From Verrucomicrobiota bacterium (GTDB taxonomy: Bacteria > Verrucomicrobiota > Verrucomicrobiia > Opitutales > Opitutaceae), in contig JACTNC010000022.1 in assembly GCA_014584295.1 (NCBI GenBank), positions 1-44,003 of the forward strand: DNA of 44,003 nucleotides. Reading direction: 5' to 3'. The translations under genes were made by a program, and so were the position numbers. The notes below the pieces were generated by a model. It was not told the origin of the DNA. It was given only the letters and a program-made list of their open reading frames with translations, and did no database searches. Of the stretch, positions 7,977 to 17,025 are shown one piece after another (the first letter of the stretch is position 1; each line of letters starts with the position of its first letter).

Positions 7977-9992
7977 GTGAACCTCTCCTCCTTTACAGTC
8001 GGCCGGAAAATCACCGCCGGATTCATCCTCGTGTTCGTGTTGTTCGGCGCGGTTACGGCCACGTCCTACTACGCACTGGGGGTTGCGGGCAGGGGTATGG
8101 AAGCGTTCTCAGCGGGAACCGCCGAGGCCAATGCGGCCACAAATCTGGAAACGGCAATGTATGCGGTATGCCTCGGCGCAAACCGGTTTCTCGCATCGGG
8201 GCGGGTGTCCGACATCGAGCACTACAAGACGGCGCAGTTGGGGTTGAAGGCTGCGATTTCAGCTGCCGTAAAGGAGATCATCGAGCCCGCGCGTGCAAAG
8301 GAGATTGAGGAGGCCAGAACCTATCTTGATCAATACGATCAGGCGGTGCTCAAGATTGTCGATGTATTCGCAACGAGGGATCGCATCATGGCCGAGGCCG
8401 TGGGTCCACGCGCGATGGAGATCAATGCATCATTGAAGAGCCTGCTTGAGGCTTCGCGGCTCAGCGGCGACCAGAATGCGCAATTCAAGGCGTCGCTGTC
8501 GCTGCAAAACTACTTTGAAGGGATCGCATCTGCCAATTCCTACTTCGCGGCTCGCGACGAGGCTGACGCCGTCAGGGTTCGCCAGGCGTTTGTTGCGATG
8601 GATGGTCAACTGCAGTCCCTTGCCAATGACCTCAAGGAGGCCGAGGAGCTCGACTCAAGCCTCGCGGAACCCGCCAAGCAAAAGCTGCTGGCCACGCTTC
8701 GCGAACAGACGACGGCTTACCTCGCTGCGTTTGAACACACGGTCAAGCTCTCGAATCAGCGCAACGCCCTGGTGGTTGGCGAACTCGAACGGCTTGCACC
8801 GTTGTTCACGCAGAAAGTGGTCAACGTTCGCGCCGGTCTGCGCCGGCTGCAGGCGACGCTTGATCAGGAGGCGCGCAGCCAGCAGGTGCGTCATGAGTTT
8901 GTCGTCTTTGGTTTTTCGATCGCGGGCATACTTGGCGGCATGCTGGGTGCGTTCCTGATCATCCGAAGTGTCAATGGTGGAATTCGGCGAATCACCCAGC
9001 GCCTGGGATCCGGGGCCGCGCATACGGCCTCGGCAGCGGCGCAGGTGACATCCGCCAGCCAGACGATGGCGGAAGGTTCGTCCCGGCAGGCTGGGGCGCT
9101 TGAGGAGAGTTCCGCCTCGTTGGAGGAGATGGCGGGAATGACTCGACGCAATGCAGAGAATGCCCAGGCAGCCAAACTGCTCGCCAATCAGGCTCGCCAG
9201 GTCGCGGATGCCGGTGGCGAGGGCATGAAGGAAATGAAGGCCGCCATGGGCGCGATCCAGGCCTCGAGCGTCGAGGTTTCCAAGATCATCAAGACGATCG
9301 ATGAAATTGCCTTTCAGACCAACCTGCTGGCATTGAATGCGGCGGTCGAGGCTGCCCGAGCGGGTGACGCCGGGCTCGGGTTTGCTGTGGTCGCAGACGA
9401 GGTACGTTCGCTTGCCCAGCGCTCCGCGCAGGCGGCGCGGGAAACAGCACAGAAGATTTCCGAAGCTACCTCCAGAAGCGAACAGGGCGTCGCCATCTGT
9501 GAGAAGGTGGCCAGGAATCTGGATGAAATCACAGACAAGGCGCGGCGGGTGGATTCCCTGGTCGCGGAAATTGCCCTCTCCTCCCAGGAACAGAGCCAGG
9601 GTATCGGGCAGATCACACGCGCGGTCTCGGACATGGACGGGATTACCCAGGCTAATGCGGCAACGGCGCAGCAGACCTCAGCAGCTGCTGCGGAATTGGA
9701 TTCCCAAACCGCCCGGTTGCAGGAAGTAATTTCGGAACTGACATCAATGGTTGGCAGTTCGTGCGCGCTTGAAACGGGGAGTCGGCAACGAATGACTGGA
9801 TACGGCGAAAATGGTGTGAGTGAGTCTTGTCAGCCATCGGTTGCACGCAGTCAGGCATCGATTGGAAACTCCGGCCTCCCGAAGGTCGTTGCAAGAAAGG
9901 GCGTACCCCGTCGCGCCGGGCCGAGTGCATTTGTTCAATTGCGTTCCTCAGACAAGGATTCGGAAAGGTTTTTTCAGGACATATCATCCTGA
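7977..9992 (+). CDS. Methyl-accepting chemotaxis protein
   Basis: This is 671 residues starting with GTG. Transmembrane helix 1 is at about 12-34, then comes a periplasmic all-helical domain of about 270 residues that looks like a helical bimodular (HBM) sensor. Helix 2 follows at about 308-330, then the cytoplasmic coiled coil. The signalling hairpin tip is unmistakable, with [20 protein letters not shown] and then [16 protein letters not shown] near 441-484; it binds CheA and CheW. Almost no sequence separates helix 2 from the coiled coil, so a canonical HAMP domain seems absent or strongly reduced. The last 65 residues after the methylation helix form a low-complexity tail with no CheR-binding pentapeptide. 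The ligand is unknown. It follows the TonB-like gene by 30 bases. Confidence 0.93.
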   Translation: MNLSSFTVGRKITAGFILVFVLFGAVTATSYYALGVAGRGMEAFSAGTAEANAATNLETAMYAVCLGANRFLASGRVSDIEHYKTAQLGLKAAISAAVKEIIEPARAKEIEEARTYLDQYDQAVLKIVDVFATRDRIMAEAVGPRAMEINASLKSLLEASRLSGDQNAQFKASLSLQNYFEGIASANSYFAARDEADAVRVRQAFVAMDGQLQSLANDLKEAEELDSSLAEPAKQKLLATLREQTTAYLAAFEHTVKLSNQRNALVVGELERLAPLFTQKVVNVRAGLRRLQATLDQEARSQQVRHEFVVFGFSIAGILGGMLGAFLIIRSVNGGIRRITQRLGSGAAHTASAAAQVTSASQTMAEGSSRQAGALEESSASLEEMAGMTRRNAENAQAAKLLANQARQVADAGGEGMKEMKAAMGAIQASSVEVSKIIKTIDEIAFQTNLLALNAAVEAARAGDAGLGFAVVADEVRSLAQRSAQAARETAQKISEATSRSEQGVAICEKVARNLDEITDKARRVDSLVAEIALSSQEQSQGIGQITRAVSDMDGITQANAATAQQTSAAAAELDSQTARLQEVISELTSMVGSSCALETGSRQRMTGYGENGVSESCQPSVARSQASIGNSGLPKVVARKGVPRRAGPSAFVQLRSSDKDSERFFQDISS

Positions 9993-9993
9993 G

Positions 9994-10014
9994 GGCAGGA
10001 TAAATGGCCCTGCC
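9994..10014. terminator. Hairpin after the chemoreceptor gene
   Basis: GGCAGG and CCTGCC form a six-pair stem around a nine-base loop, two bases after the stop codon. The chemoreceptor and the minus-strand receptor converge here, so it may serve as a terminator, but there is no following T tract. A second small stem (GATGGT/ACCATC) lies at 10106-10122. Confidence 0.35.
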
Positions 10015-10120
10015 GGTCACGCGCGCCAAGCTGCCAGCAGCAGTGTAGCCCACGAGCAAGGAAGCAAGGGAATATGCGCTCTCGAATTGAATCGGAGCGA
10101 GCGATGATGGTCGGCCACCA

Positions 10121-12286
10121 TCAAAAGGTGTAGGTGGCGGACAACCAGAGGCGGCGCGGCTCCAGATTGTTTCGATACAGACTGGTATAGCTTATTGCTC
10201 CGGTGGTGGTGTTGCTCACGTACGGTCGATAGGCGACGAAGTCCTTGTCGAAAACATTGTAGACGGTGGCGTGCAAGATGATCTGCGGGCTCAATTGATA
10301 GGAGCCGCCGAGATGAACTTGTGAGCTTGCACGATAGTCACCGTAGGTTGCCTTGGCAGTGCTGGTGGCTGAATCAGGACTGCGAAATCGGCTGCTTCGG
10401 TACTCTCCGTTGAGCCAGAGTGAAAGGCGCGCAGTTGTCGTCCAGCGCAACTGGGCATTGAGCATGTGGCGTGGAGTGTCATAGAGAGGCTGGCCTGCTG
10501 CCGTGCCGCTTTTTTGCCTGCTGTCGGTATAGGTGTAGTTGCAGGAAATGCGCCAGTGCAGGGCGGGACGAAAGTAGAAACTCGTTTCGAAGCCGCGTGT
10601 CACAGCCTTGTCCACATTGATCAGTTGGGCAAAGGTATCTACGGCTGGCCAGTAACCGAAGTCGACAGAGCCTGGTCGATTGGGGCTGGCTGAGAATGTG
10701 GAATTGAGCAGGCCCGGTCCGTTCGCAATCTTGTCGTTGAAGTGATTGTTGAAGGCGGTGAGTGAGAGACGTGTACCGTTCTGGCCATCAAAGATGAAAC
10801 CAAGCTCGGCAGAAGTGCTGGTTTCCGGCAGCAGGTTGGGAGAGCCTATTGTGGGCCGCGTGCCTTGTGCGGTGAATCCAGTGATGCCGTTGGCGATCTG
10901 ATTGAGTTGCGGTGCCTTGAATCCTTGGCTTACACCCGCTTTTACGGACAATGATGGAGCGGCGCTCCAGACGAGATAGGCGCGAGGATTCAGATGATCC
11001 CCGAATTGACTGTGTTCATCACGACGCGCTCCCAGTGTCAATCGCACGGCTGGATGAAAGTGCCATTCATCTTCCAGGTACAGTGCCCACTGGGCCTGCT
11101 TGTAGGGTGCCGGTGCGACGCCGTCTATCATGTCGGCCTCCCAGTATTGGCCACCGGTGCTGAAGGTATGGGCTCCGATGTGAATGACGGACTTTACATC
11201 CAAGACCGTATTCTCATTGGAAAGCTCGCGTTTGCTGCCGGGAGTTTTTCCTGGTGTGCCGGGGGGAATTGTGCGCCCGATCGTTTCGGTGCGATTGCGG
11301 ACGACGCTTGTATCGAGGGCGCCTGCTGTAAAATTCCACATGTGTGCAAGTGTGTGTTGGTCACGGTTGAAGCGGAGGCGTGGTCCGTATCCGTTGATCT
11401 TTCCCGCAGAATCAAGTGTACCGAGCTGGGCGGCGCTATTGTCGTAGACCTGGCGGTAGATTTCTGAATCGAGCCACAGTTCGTGTTTGGGGTGGAGAAT
11501 CAAGTCGAGGCGTGCTCCAAGGGTGTTCACGTCGGCCTTGACCGGGCTGGGGCCGCGCTTGCTGACTTCCAGATCGGCTCCATTAATGTCCGTGTAACGG
11601 AGATCAGAAGCTTCGCGTGCGTAGGTGCTGCCTCGCAGTGTGAGCCCAAGTTTTCCCGGAACGATTGGGCCGCTGAACCAGGCGTTGATGGACCCGGAAT
11701 TGCCGAAGGCATGATCTCCCTGTATTGTTCCTCCCCCTGTGAGGCTGCCGGCCCATGTCTTGCCGACCTTGCGGGTGATGATGTTGATCACACCGCCCAT
11801 CGCATCGGATCCATAGAGCGTCGACATGGGCCCCCGGATAATTTCGATACGTTCGATCGATGCTGGCGGCGGCAGAAAGCTTGTGGAGGTTTCACCAAAT
11901 CCATTGGGGGTGACGTTGCCGGCGGGGTTTTGCCTGCGACCGTCCAGCAGGATCAGCGTGTAGTCGCTGGGCATGCCACGAATGCTGATATTGAGTCCCC
12001 CGGTCTTTCCTGCAGCCGCACCAACATCCACGCCTTCAATTTCTGCCAGCGCCTCCGCGAGACTGTGCACCCGCTTGTCGTCCAATTCCTCGCGACTGAT
12101 GGTTGAAATGCTGGCGGGTGCGTTGGTAATATCTTGGGCAAAGCCCGACGCGGTGACCACGAGCGACGCCATTTCCACGGTGTCATCAGCCAAGGCGTTT
12201 CCTGTAACCGCCATGATGGACAATCCTGCAAGAGTCATGAGACGTGCCGCACGCTGAGTTGTGTTCCTAGAAGTGAGGGAAAACAT
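10121..12286 (-). CDS. TonB-dependent receptor, siderophore/FepA-CirA type
   Basis: This is 721 residues from the ATG at 12286. After a signal peptide ending near NALA, the TonB box region is EMASLVVTASG. The plug domain follows, with APASISTISREEL, SIRGMPSDYTLILLDGRR and IERIEIIRGPMSTLYGSDAMGGVINI, the last being the diagnostic plug signature of ferric siderophore and colicin-type receptors. The rest is a 22-strand beta barrel ending in an aromatic residue (SATYTF) as required for outer membrane insertion. It imports an iron chelate or similar ligand with TonB energy. The layout is close to CirA/FepA and differs from the two longer receptors at 33498 and 40509. It sits alone on the minus strand behind an AT-rich promoter region with a possible Fur site. 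Confidence 0.92.
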   Translation of the reverse strand: MFSLTSRNTTQRAARLMTLAGLSIMAVTGNALADDTVEMASLVVTASGFAQDITNAPASISTISREELDDKRVHSLAEALAEIEGVDVGAAAGKTGGLNISIRGMPSDYTLILLDGRRQNPAGNVTPNGFGETSTSFLPPPASIERIEIIRGPMSTLYGSDAMGGVINIITRKVGKTWAGSLTGGGTIQGDHAFGNSGSINAWFSGPIVPGKLGLTLRGSTYAREASDLRYTDINGADLEVSKRGPSPVKADVNTLGARLDLILHPKHELWLDSEIYRQVYDNSAAQLGTLDSAGKINGYGPRLRFNRDQHTLAHMWNFTAGALDTSVVRNRTETIGRTIPPGTPGKTPGSKRELSNENTVLDVKSVIHIGAHTFSTGGQYWEADMIDGVAPAPYKQAQWALYLEDEWHFHPAVRLTLGARRDEHSQFGDHLNPRAYLVWSAAPSLSVKAGVSQGFKAPQLNQIANGITGFTAQGTRPTIGSPNLLPETSTSAELGFIFDGQNGTRLSLTAFNNHFNDKIANGPGLLNSTFSASPNRPGSVDFGYWPAVDTFAQLINVDKAVTRGFETSFYFRPALHWRISCNYTYTDSRQKSGTAAGQPLYDTPRHMLNAQLRWTTTARLSLWLNGEYRSSRFRSPDSATSTAKATYGDYRASSQVHLGGSYQLSPQIILHATVYNVFDKDFVAYRPYVSNTTTGAISYTSLYRNNLEPRRLWLSATYTF

Positions 12287-12618
12287 CGATAATGAGATTG
12301 AGTCGCAGAACGCATTGAAGCCACAGAGGAGGGTCAATAATAATGCGACAGGGTCTCAGTAGCAATAAAACGAATAATGAACCACATTACATCTTCGTAT
12401 TGTGCCAACGGGAGATGATCCCAATCCGCATTACACAAATTATTATATATAAGTGTACTATGACACTCAGTCGAATTTCGCGAGACAGCCTCGAATGGAC
12501 TGAAAAGGAGCACGCTGACCTCACTGCACGGTAGTGCGCGTCGGCGGACAATCTTCCCGCCGAACGATACGCAGGGCGGATCCAGCTGCGTAATGGCTAC
12601 TTTAGTTCAGAAACTGAC
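12287..12618. other. AT-rich intergenic region before the siderophore-type receptor
   Basis: This 332-base region lies upstream of the receptor (minus strand) and downstream of the coiled-coil protein gene (also minus). It is much richer in A+T than its surroundings between about 12340 and 12480. A minus-strand TATAAT (12447-12442) within the run TATATATAAT is a plausible -10 element. A small open frame at 12343-12534 on the plus strand has no homology signal and I do not call it. Confidence 0.5.
12288..12306 (-). promoter_or_regulatory. Possible Fur box
   Basis: The 19 bases match 13 positions of the classical Fur consensus GATAATGATAATCATTATC, with the first eight (GATAATGA) exact. The site touches the start codon region of a siderophore-type receptor, which is a common Fur target. 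One good half-site and a poor second half make this tentative. Confidence 0.25.
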
Positions 12619-14085
12619 TCAGAAAGTAGCAGTTAGCTCCCGCTGGCGTCCGGGTTCGAGCGTGATCATGCCAGCCGAGATGCATTCGACCTGGTCGTTC
12701 TTGTAGAGGCGGACAGCGATGGGGAGATGAGCTTCGTCGGTTTCCCATCGCCATTTACCGATGGAAACAAACTGAAGGGGAACTCCCTTGTCCCAACTGA
12801 GGCCCGCTCCGTTGCCTCGGATGAAGAGTTTGTTGCCGATGCCAATGTAGGCGGTGACAAGGAGTCGGGTGGATCCGTCCTCAGTCAGCGCAGAGGCGGA
12901 ATCCTCATCCTCAAGTTGGTCATCGAAGAGCGCAGGGACGGAGGACTCCCTCTTTGGAGCAACTGATGCCGGGAAAGGGCTGGAGGCTGGCGTAGGTACC
13001 GACGCGGCCATGGGGTTGGTCATCGCCGGTTCGTCATACTCATCTTCCTCGACGTCATCTTCATCCTGATCGGATCCCCGCACGATCTGCGGATAGGACT
13101 CTCCCGCTGTCAGGATCGGCAGTGGCGCACGCGCGGGAATTTTCTCCGAGGTGGTTTGTGCGGCAGTGGAGGGCTTATTGAGGTCTGAGGCTGGTGTCGA
13201 TGTCGATGGCGGGCGTGGCGAAGCAACGGGTGATCGCTCCTTCTCGTCTGTGGAGCGTGCATTTCCGGCGGACTTCTCATCGATGCCGCTTTTCAAGGAG
13301 TCCAGTCGCGCGGTAATCTCGTTGAGCAGGGTGTTGCAGGTTGAGGCGAAACTGGCGGTTGCGCGCGAAAAGGCCGATTCAAAGGCGGCCGTGCTGAGAG
13401 CGGTGCGCTGTTGGTTGAAGAGTGACTCAATTTCCTTGCGTGCGGAGGCAAGGGAGTGCGCGAGCGTGTCCGTAGATCTTGCGGTAGTCTGTTCCGCAAG
13501 TTTGGGAAAGCTCGCGAGGGCGTCCGAGGCGCGGGTGGCGTGGGCTTGGATCTGCGATTCAACCCGGGTGAGCTCCCTTGCGGTTGCAGCGAGTTGGTCA
13601 ATCGCATTCACGAGCCGGTCTGATTCCGCGGAACGCAAGGTCTGCAACTCCTGCTCGAGTTCTTCCGTGTCGGCCGCCGACGCCTCACTCAGGCGCGTGT
13701 TGAATTCGGCGATCTTTTCATGAAGCTTCTGCGGAAGTCCCTCGATAGCTCGTGCGCTTCGGGCAACGTTTTCACCGATGTCGTGAAGGCCGGCTGCGGC
13801 AATGCTGATCTGTTCGGCGGACGCAGCGGTCGATTGGGCGAGGGCGGCGATCTGTCGCTGACGTTCAGCGAGCGCTGCATCGGTCTTTTGTCCATAGTCG
13901 GCAATGAAGGGAACAGCAAGGGCGACCGCACCGAGGGCGACGAGGATGACGACGGCGATGAGTGATCCTCCGGACAGCGGGCTCGGTGAGCTGAGCGCGA
14001 CATAGGCTGCGGTGGCAAGGCATAGGACATCGATCACGATGAAGGGGAGCCTGGGCAGGCGGGGGGCTTCTGGGGAATGGTTCAT
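12619..14085 (-). CDS. Coiled-coil membrane protein with possible carbohydrate-binding C-terminus
   Basis: This is 488 residues from the ATG at 14085 (MNHSPEAPRL). Two adjacent hydrophobic helices lie at about 12-60, followed by about 220 residues of Ala/Glu/Gln-rich coiled coil resembling a chemoreceptor stalk or RmuC-like rod. Next is a disordered Pro/Ser/Thr and acidic linker (DQDEDDVEEDEYDEP). The last 90 residues form a compact beta domain with LFIRGNGAGLSWDKGVPL, GKWRWE and LPIAVRLYKND. That pattern resembles starch-binding CBM20/CBM48-like immunoglobulin folds, in which a tryptophan-rich surface holds glucan, but it is a visual resemblance only. The whole architecture is unfamiliar to me. 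It may tether something at the inner membrane. The frame extends to 14157 without support for the longer start. Confidence 0.75.
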   Translation of the reverse strand: MNHSPEAPRLPRLPFIVIDVLCLATAAYVALSSPSPLSGGSLIAVVILVALGAVALAVPFIADYGQKTDAALAERQRQIAALAQSTAASAEQISIAAAGLHDIGENVARSARAIEGLPQKLHEKIAEFNTRLSEASAADTEELEQELQTLRSAESDRLVNAIDQLAATARELTRVESQIQAHATRASDALASFPKLAEQTTARSTDTLAHSLASARKEIESLFNQQRTALSTAAFESAFSRATASFASTCNTLLNEITARLDSLKSGIDEKSAGNARSTDEKERSPVASPRPPSTSTPASDLNKPSTAAQTTSEKIPARAPLPILTAGESYPQIVRGSDQDEDDVEEDEYDEPAMTNPMAASVPTPASSPFPASVAPKRESSVPALFDDQLEDEDSASALTEDGSTRLLVTAYIGIGNKLFIRGNGAGLSWDKGVPLQFVSIGKWRWETDEAHLPIAVRLYKNDQVECISAGMITLEPGRQRELTATF

Positions 14086-14230
14086 GTCGAACGCGAGGTC
14101 GGTGGTTGGAGGCGACACCGGACAGGCGCCGGGAAGAGCCCGTCCTGCAGGCAGCAAAGCAATCTTTCTGCCCGGGGAAAAGATTGGAGTTCAAATTGCG
14201 ACAATCTTCGTTAGGGTTTCGCTCAGTCCC

Positions 14231-14515
14231 ATGAGTATCGCTCACTTTCTTCGGATAGAGCGGCAAATGAAGGGAGGTGTTTCGGCCCACACTGTGGTGC
14301 ACACCCATGACCCCAAGTTTTTTATGGAGCTGGTGCCGGACCGGGACGCCCCGAACAAGGTGGGTCGTGGCATCATCAAGCGCATTCGCGTGCCCAATTC
14401 CTGGGCCGGCGACTACGGGAGCTACGGCGAGTTTATTGCCGAGGCGCAGGAGTTCTTTGGGCGTTCCTTTGCCGACCCAGTGGCCAAGGCGGAAACGAGG
14501 CGGTTCCAGACCTAG
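14231..14515 (+). CDS. Small conserved-looking protein of unknown function
   Basis: This is 94 residues from the ATG MSIAHFLRIERQ. The frame is open further upstream but runs antisense into the coiled-coil gene, so the internal ATG is preferred. The sequence has the composition of a real soluble protein: VHTHDPKFFMELVPD, a basic stretch GRGIIKRIRVPNSW, then GDYGSYGEFIAEAQEFFGRSF. There is no signal peptide or membrane segment and I recognise no domain. Its stop codon directly abuts the stop codon of the convergent amidase gene. It is the only plus-strand gene in a long minus-strand stretch. Confidence 0.6.
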   Translation: MSIAHFLRIERQMKGGVSAHTVVHTHDPKFFMELVPDRDAPNKVGRGIIKRIRVPNSWAGDYGSYGEFIAEAQEFFGRSFADPVAKAETRRFQT

Positions 14516-14995
14516 TCAGGGAGAAGGGAACCGCGCCTTGATCCGGGCTATCAGCCGCTTCCATTCCACCGGGTTCAGGTCGTTCTTTCTGGCGGGTGAG
14601 ATCTGGCGATGGTCCGTCATGTTGGAGGCATTCCAGCCCCGCTTGTGCCATCGGACCGCAAGCCAGTCCATCGCACTTTCCAACTGGCGAGAAGTCAGGG
14701 GATCGACGTAGGTGTCCCCTACGAAGGCGCAGCCAAGGAGAAAATTGTTGCAGCCGGAACGCCCCATGAAGACTGAGGAGCCGGTGTGCCAGGCGATCTT
14801 ATCGTCGTCAACGAGCGTGCAGCGGGTGCCGTCGAGCGCGATGATCACATGATAGCTGACCTGACTCGCAGGATCCATCATGCGGACGAGCGTCTGATCG
14901 AAGGACAGCACGGTGTGATGAAAACACACACCGAGTTGTTCGTTCCTGGGAACGGGAGAGCAATTGGGGCTGGGTCGTCGGATTTCGAAGGACAC
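14516..14995 (-). CDS. N-acetylmuramoyl-L-alanine amidase, AmpD-like
   Basis: This is 159 residues forming a single Amidase_2 domain. The expected zinc ligands are a histidine in CFHHTVLSF (about 26-27), His129 in TDHRQISP and Asp139 in ARKNDLNP. Other typical segments are VSYHVIIALDG, DDKIAWHTG and NNFLLGCAFVGD. The enzyme cleaves the amide between MurNAc and L-alanine, either on recycled muropeptides in the cytoplasm (AmpD role) or on cell-wall material. I see no signal peptide, which favours a cytoplasmic recycling role, although the start is not fixed by a ribosome binding site. It converges with the small unknown gene with no spacer. Confidence 0.88.
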   Translation of the reverse strand: MSFEIRRPSPNCSPVPRNEQLGVCFHHTVLSFDQTLVRMMDPASQVSYHVIIALDGTRCTLVDDDKIAWHTGSSVFMGRSGCNNFLLGCAFVGDTYVDPLTSRQLESAMDWLAVRWHKRGWNASNMTDHRQISPARKNDLNPVEWKRLIARIKARFPSP

Positions 14996-15112
14996 GGGAG
15001 GGAATCGGTGGCAAGGGAGGCGCGGGAAGGAAATACGCGCGGAGTTCAGTTGAAGTGGTGAAGTGGCGGGGGAATTTGATTCTTGAGGGGAGAAACCCGG
15101 GGATTTGAAAGC

Positions 15113-16909
15113 TCAGTATCCGATTGCAGCGGAGTCAGCGCTGCGAGGATCAGATGCACCGAGCCTCGCCCCGGACTTGGAATCGATGAGAATGGATTCA
15201 GCATCGCCCCAATAGCGAGCCGACGCCTCGGGGTCGTTGGGGTAGAGCTTGCGGGCAGTCAACTTGTGCCCCATCGCCTCGAGCATTCGCATCGAATCGA
15301 GAGAGGTCAGGAAAGGCTCATAGTTGATGGTGTCCGGCATCCATTGGTGATGGAAGCGAGGTGCGTCCACGGCCTGCGTCACCTTCATCGAATGGTCGAT
15401 GATGTTGGTGATCACCAGAAGCGTTGTGTTGATGATGGTCGGTCCCCCGGGACTTCCGGTGATGAGGAAAGGGGCGCCATCCTTGAGCACGAGGGTGGGG
15501 GTCATTGAGGAGAGGGGGCGTTTGCCCCCGACGATCGCATTGGATTCGCCCTGGATCAATCCGTAGAGGTTCTTTACGCCGACCTTGGATGTAAAGTCGT
15601 CCATCTCGTTGTTGAGAAGGAAGCCGGCGCCGGGAACCGTGACACCATTGCCGAAAAGGCCGTTGAGCGTGTAGGTGGTGGCGGCGGCATTGCCCTGGGC
15701 ATCAATGACGGAGTAATGGGTCGTTTCGTTGGATTCGTGCCCAACGGTGATGCTGCTTCGTGCTGCGGACGCGCCCTGCGGTTCTCCTGCGGCCATGCCC
15801 TCGCTTTGGGTCGCATGGTTGGAGTCGAAATCTGCCATGCGCCTCTTTAGGTAGTCGCGGTCCAGCAGGCCGGTGGTCGGCACGGTGACGAAATCGGGGT
15901 CACCCAGGTACTCCGCGCGATCGCGGAAGGCGCGTCGCATGACCTCGGAGAAAAGATGAATCTTGGCGGCGGAGTTGTGTCCCAGGCTTGCGAAATCCCG
16001 AGGTTCCAGCATCCCGAGCATCTGAAGCAGTGCGATACCGCCGGAACTCGGCGGAGGCATGGTGAGGATTTCAAATCCTCGGTAGGATCCTCGAAGTACG
16101 TCGCGCTTGACCGCCCGATAGGTCCGCAGGTCGTCGAGTGTGATCAGCCCTCCGTGTCGCGCCATATCATCGGCGAGCAGGCGTGCGGTTTCTCCCTCGT
16201 AGAATTCACGCGGTCCCTGCCGTTGCAGGCGCTCCAAGGTGCGGGCGAGGTCCTCCTGTATCCACCGTTCGCCTGCCTGGAGGAGATTTCCGTCACGAAG
16301 GAAAATCCGCTTGGATTCGGGAAAAATGGAAAGGAATTTCCTGCTGGCGGCCAGATCACGGGCGAGGGCCGGAGTGACAATGATGCCTTCTGCAGCCAAT
16401 CGGCGCGCCGGTTCGAGCACCTCGGCCCAGCTTACCTTGCCGGAGCCGTAGCTGCGCTGAAGCTCTGCGAATCCGGCAATCGTGCCAGGTACACCTGCGG
16501 CCAGGTGGCCGGTAGTGGAGCGATCGGCGATAACGTCTCCCTTTTTGTCGAGGTACATGTCGCGCGTCGCCCCGGCTGGAGCGCGCTCGCGAAAGTCGAT
16601 GGCAACGCTGCGGCCGTCGGCCATGCGCAGCACCGTGAAGCCTCCGCCACCGATGTTGCCCGCGCGGGGGTAGGTGACGGCCAGCGCGAGGCCGGTGGCG
16701 ATCGTGGCATCGATTGCGTTTCCTCCCTTCTTGAGAATCTCAACGCCTGCCTCCGAAGCGCTTGCTGTGGCTGATGCAACCATCCCGTGCATGGATTCCA
16801 CGGCATGGCGTTGGGCGCGCACGGGGGCGCACGTTAAAACAAGGACAGCGCAGGCGGCGAGGGCCACCCGCAGGGTTAAGCAACAGCGATGCAGGCAACG
16901 CGCGGGCAT
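15113..16909 (-). CDS. ggt: Gamma-glutamyltransferase precursor
   Basis: This is 598 residues from the ATG at 16909 (MPARCLHRC). A hydrophobic signal peptide (VALAACAVLVLTCAPVRAQ) directs it to the periplasm. The proenzyme cleaves itself before the catalytic threonine in NETTHYSVID, about residue 396, giving large and small subunits. The glutamate-binding region shows GNIGGGGFTVLR and IDFRERAP, and the small subunit shows LNNEMDDF, PLSSMTPTLV and ITGSPGGPTIINTTL, all family hallmarks. It hydrolyses or transfers the gamma-glutamyl group of glutathione and related compounds. The open frame reaches 16966, but an inverted repeat interpreted as the upstream gene's terminator covers that extension, which favours 16909. 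Confidence 0.95.
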   Translation of the reverse strand: MPARCLHRCCLTLRVALAACAVLVLTCAPVRAQRHAVESMHGMVASATASASEAGVEILKKGGNAIDATIATGLALAVTYPRAGNIGGGGFTVLRMADGRSVAIDFRERAPAGATRDMYLDKKGDVIADRSTTGHLAAGVPGTIAGFAELQRSYGSGKVSWAEVLEPARRLAAEGIIVTPALARDLAASRKFLSIFPESKRIFLRDGNLLQAGERWIQEDLARTLERLQRQGPREFYEGETARLLADDMARHGGLITLDDLRTYRAVKRDVLRGSYRGFEILTMPPPSSGGIALLQMLGMLEPRDFASLGHNSAAKIHLFSEVMRRAFRDRAEYLGDPDFVTVPTTGLLDRDYLKRRMADFDSNHATQSEGMAAGEPQGASAARSSITVGHESNETTHYSVIDAQGNAAATTYTLNGLFGNGVTVPGAGFLLNNEMDDFTSKVGVKNLYGLIQGESNAIVGGKRPLSSMTPTLVLKDGAPFLITGSPGGPTIINTTLLVITNIIDHSMKVTQAVDAPRFHHQWMPDTINYEPFLTSLDSMRMLEAMGHKLTARKLYPNDPEASARYWGDAESILIDSKSGARLGASDPRSADSAAIGY

Positions 16910-16958
16910 GAGGCGAACACTGGCGTCTGATGCCGCGCAGCGCAAACGCGGAAAGCAG

Positions 16959-17013
16959 GGCGGCATTGCGGTCTGTCTCGAACGGGTTGCCCGATTCCCG
17001 ACGCAATGCCGCC
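16959..17013 (-). terminator. Inverted repeat between hppA and ggt
   Basis: GGCGGCATTGCG (16959-16970) and CGCAATGCCGCC (17002-17013) are perfect 12-base complements around a 31-base loop that holds a smaller CGGG/CCCG stem. The position directly after the hppA stop suggests a transcription terminator or an RNA-stabilising structure. No strong U tract follows. Confidence 0.6.
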
Positions 17014-17025
17014 GCGAAAACCCAC

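Noticed and set aside
12343..12534. 63-residue plus-strand frame in the AT-rich intergenic region
   Set aside because: No ribosome binding site or homology; it lies in the promoter zone of the receptor gene.
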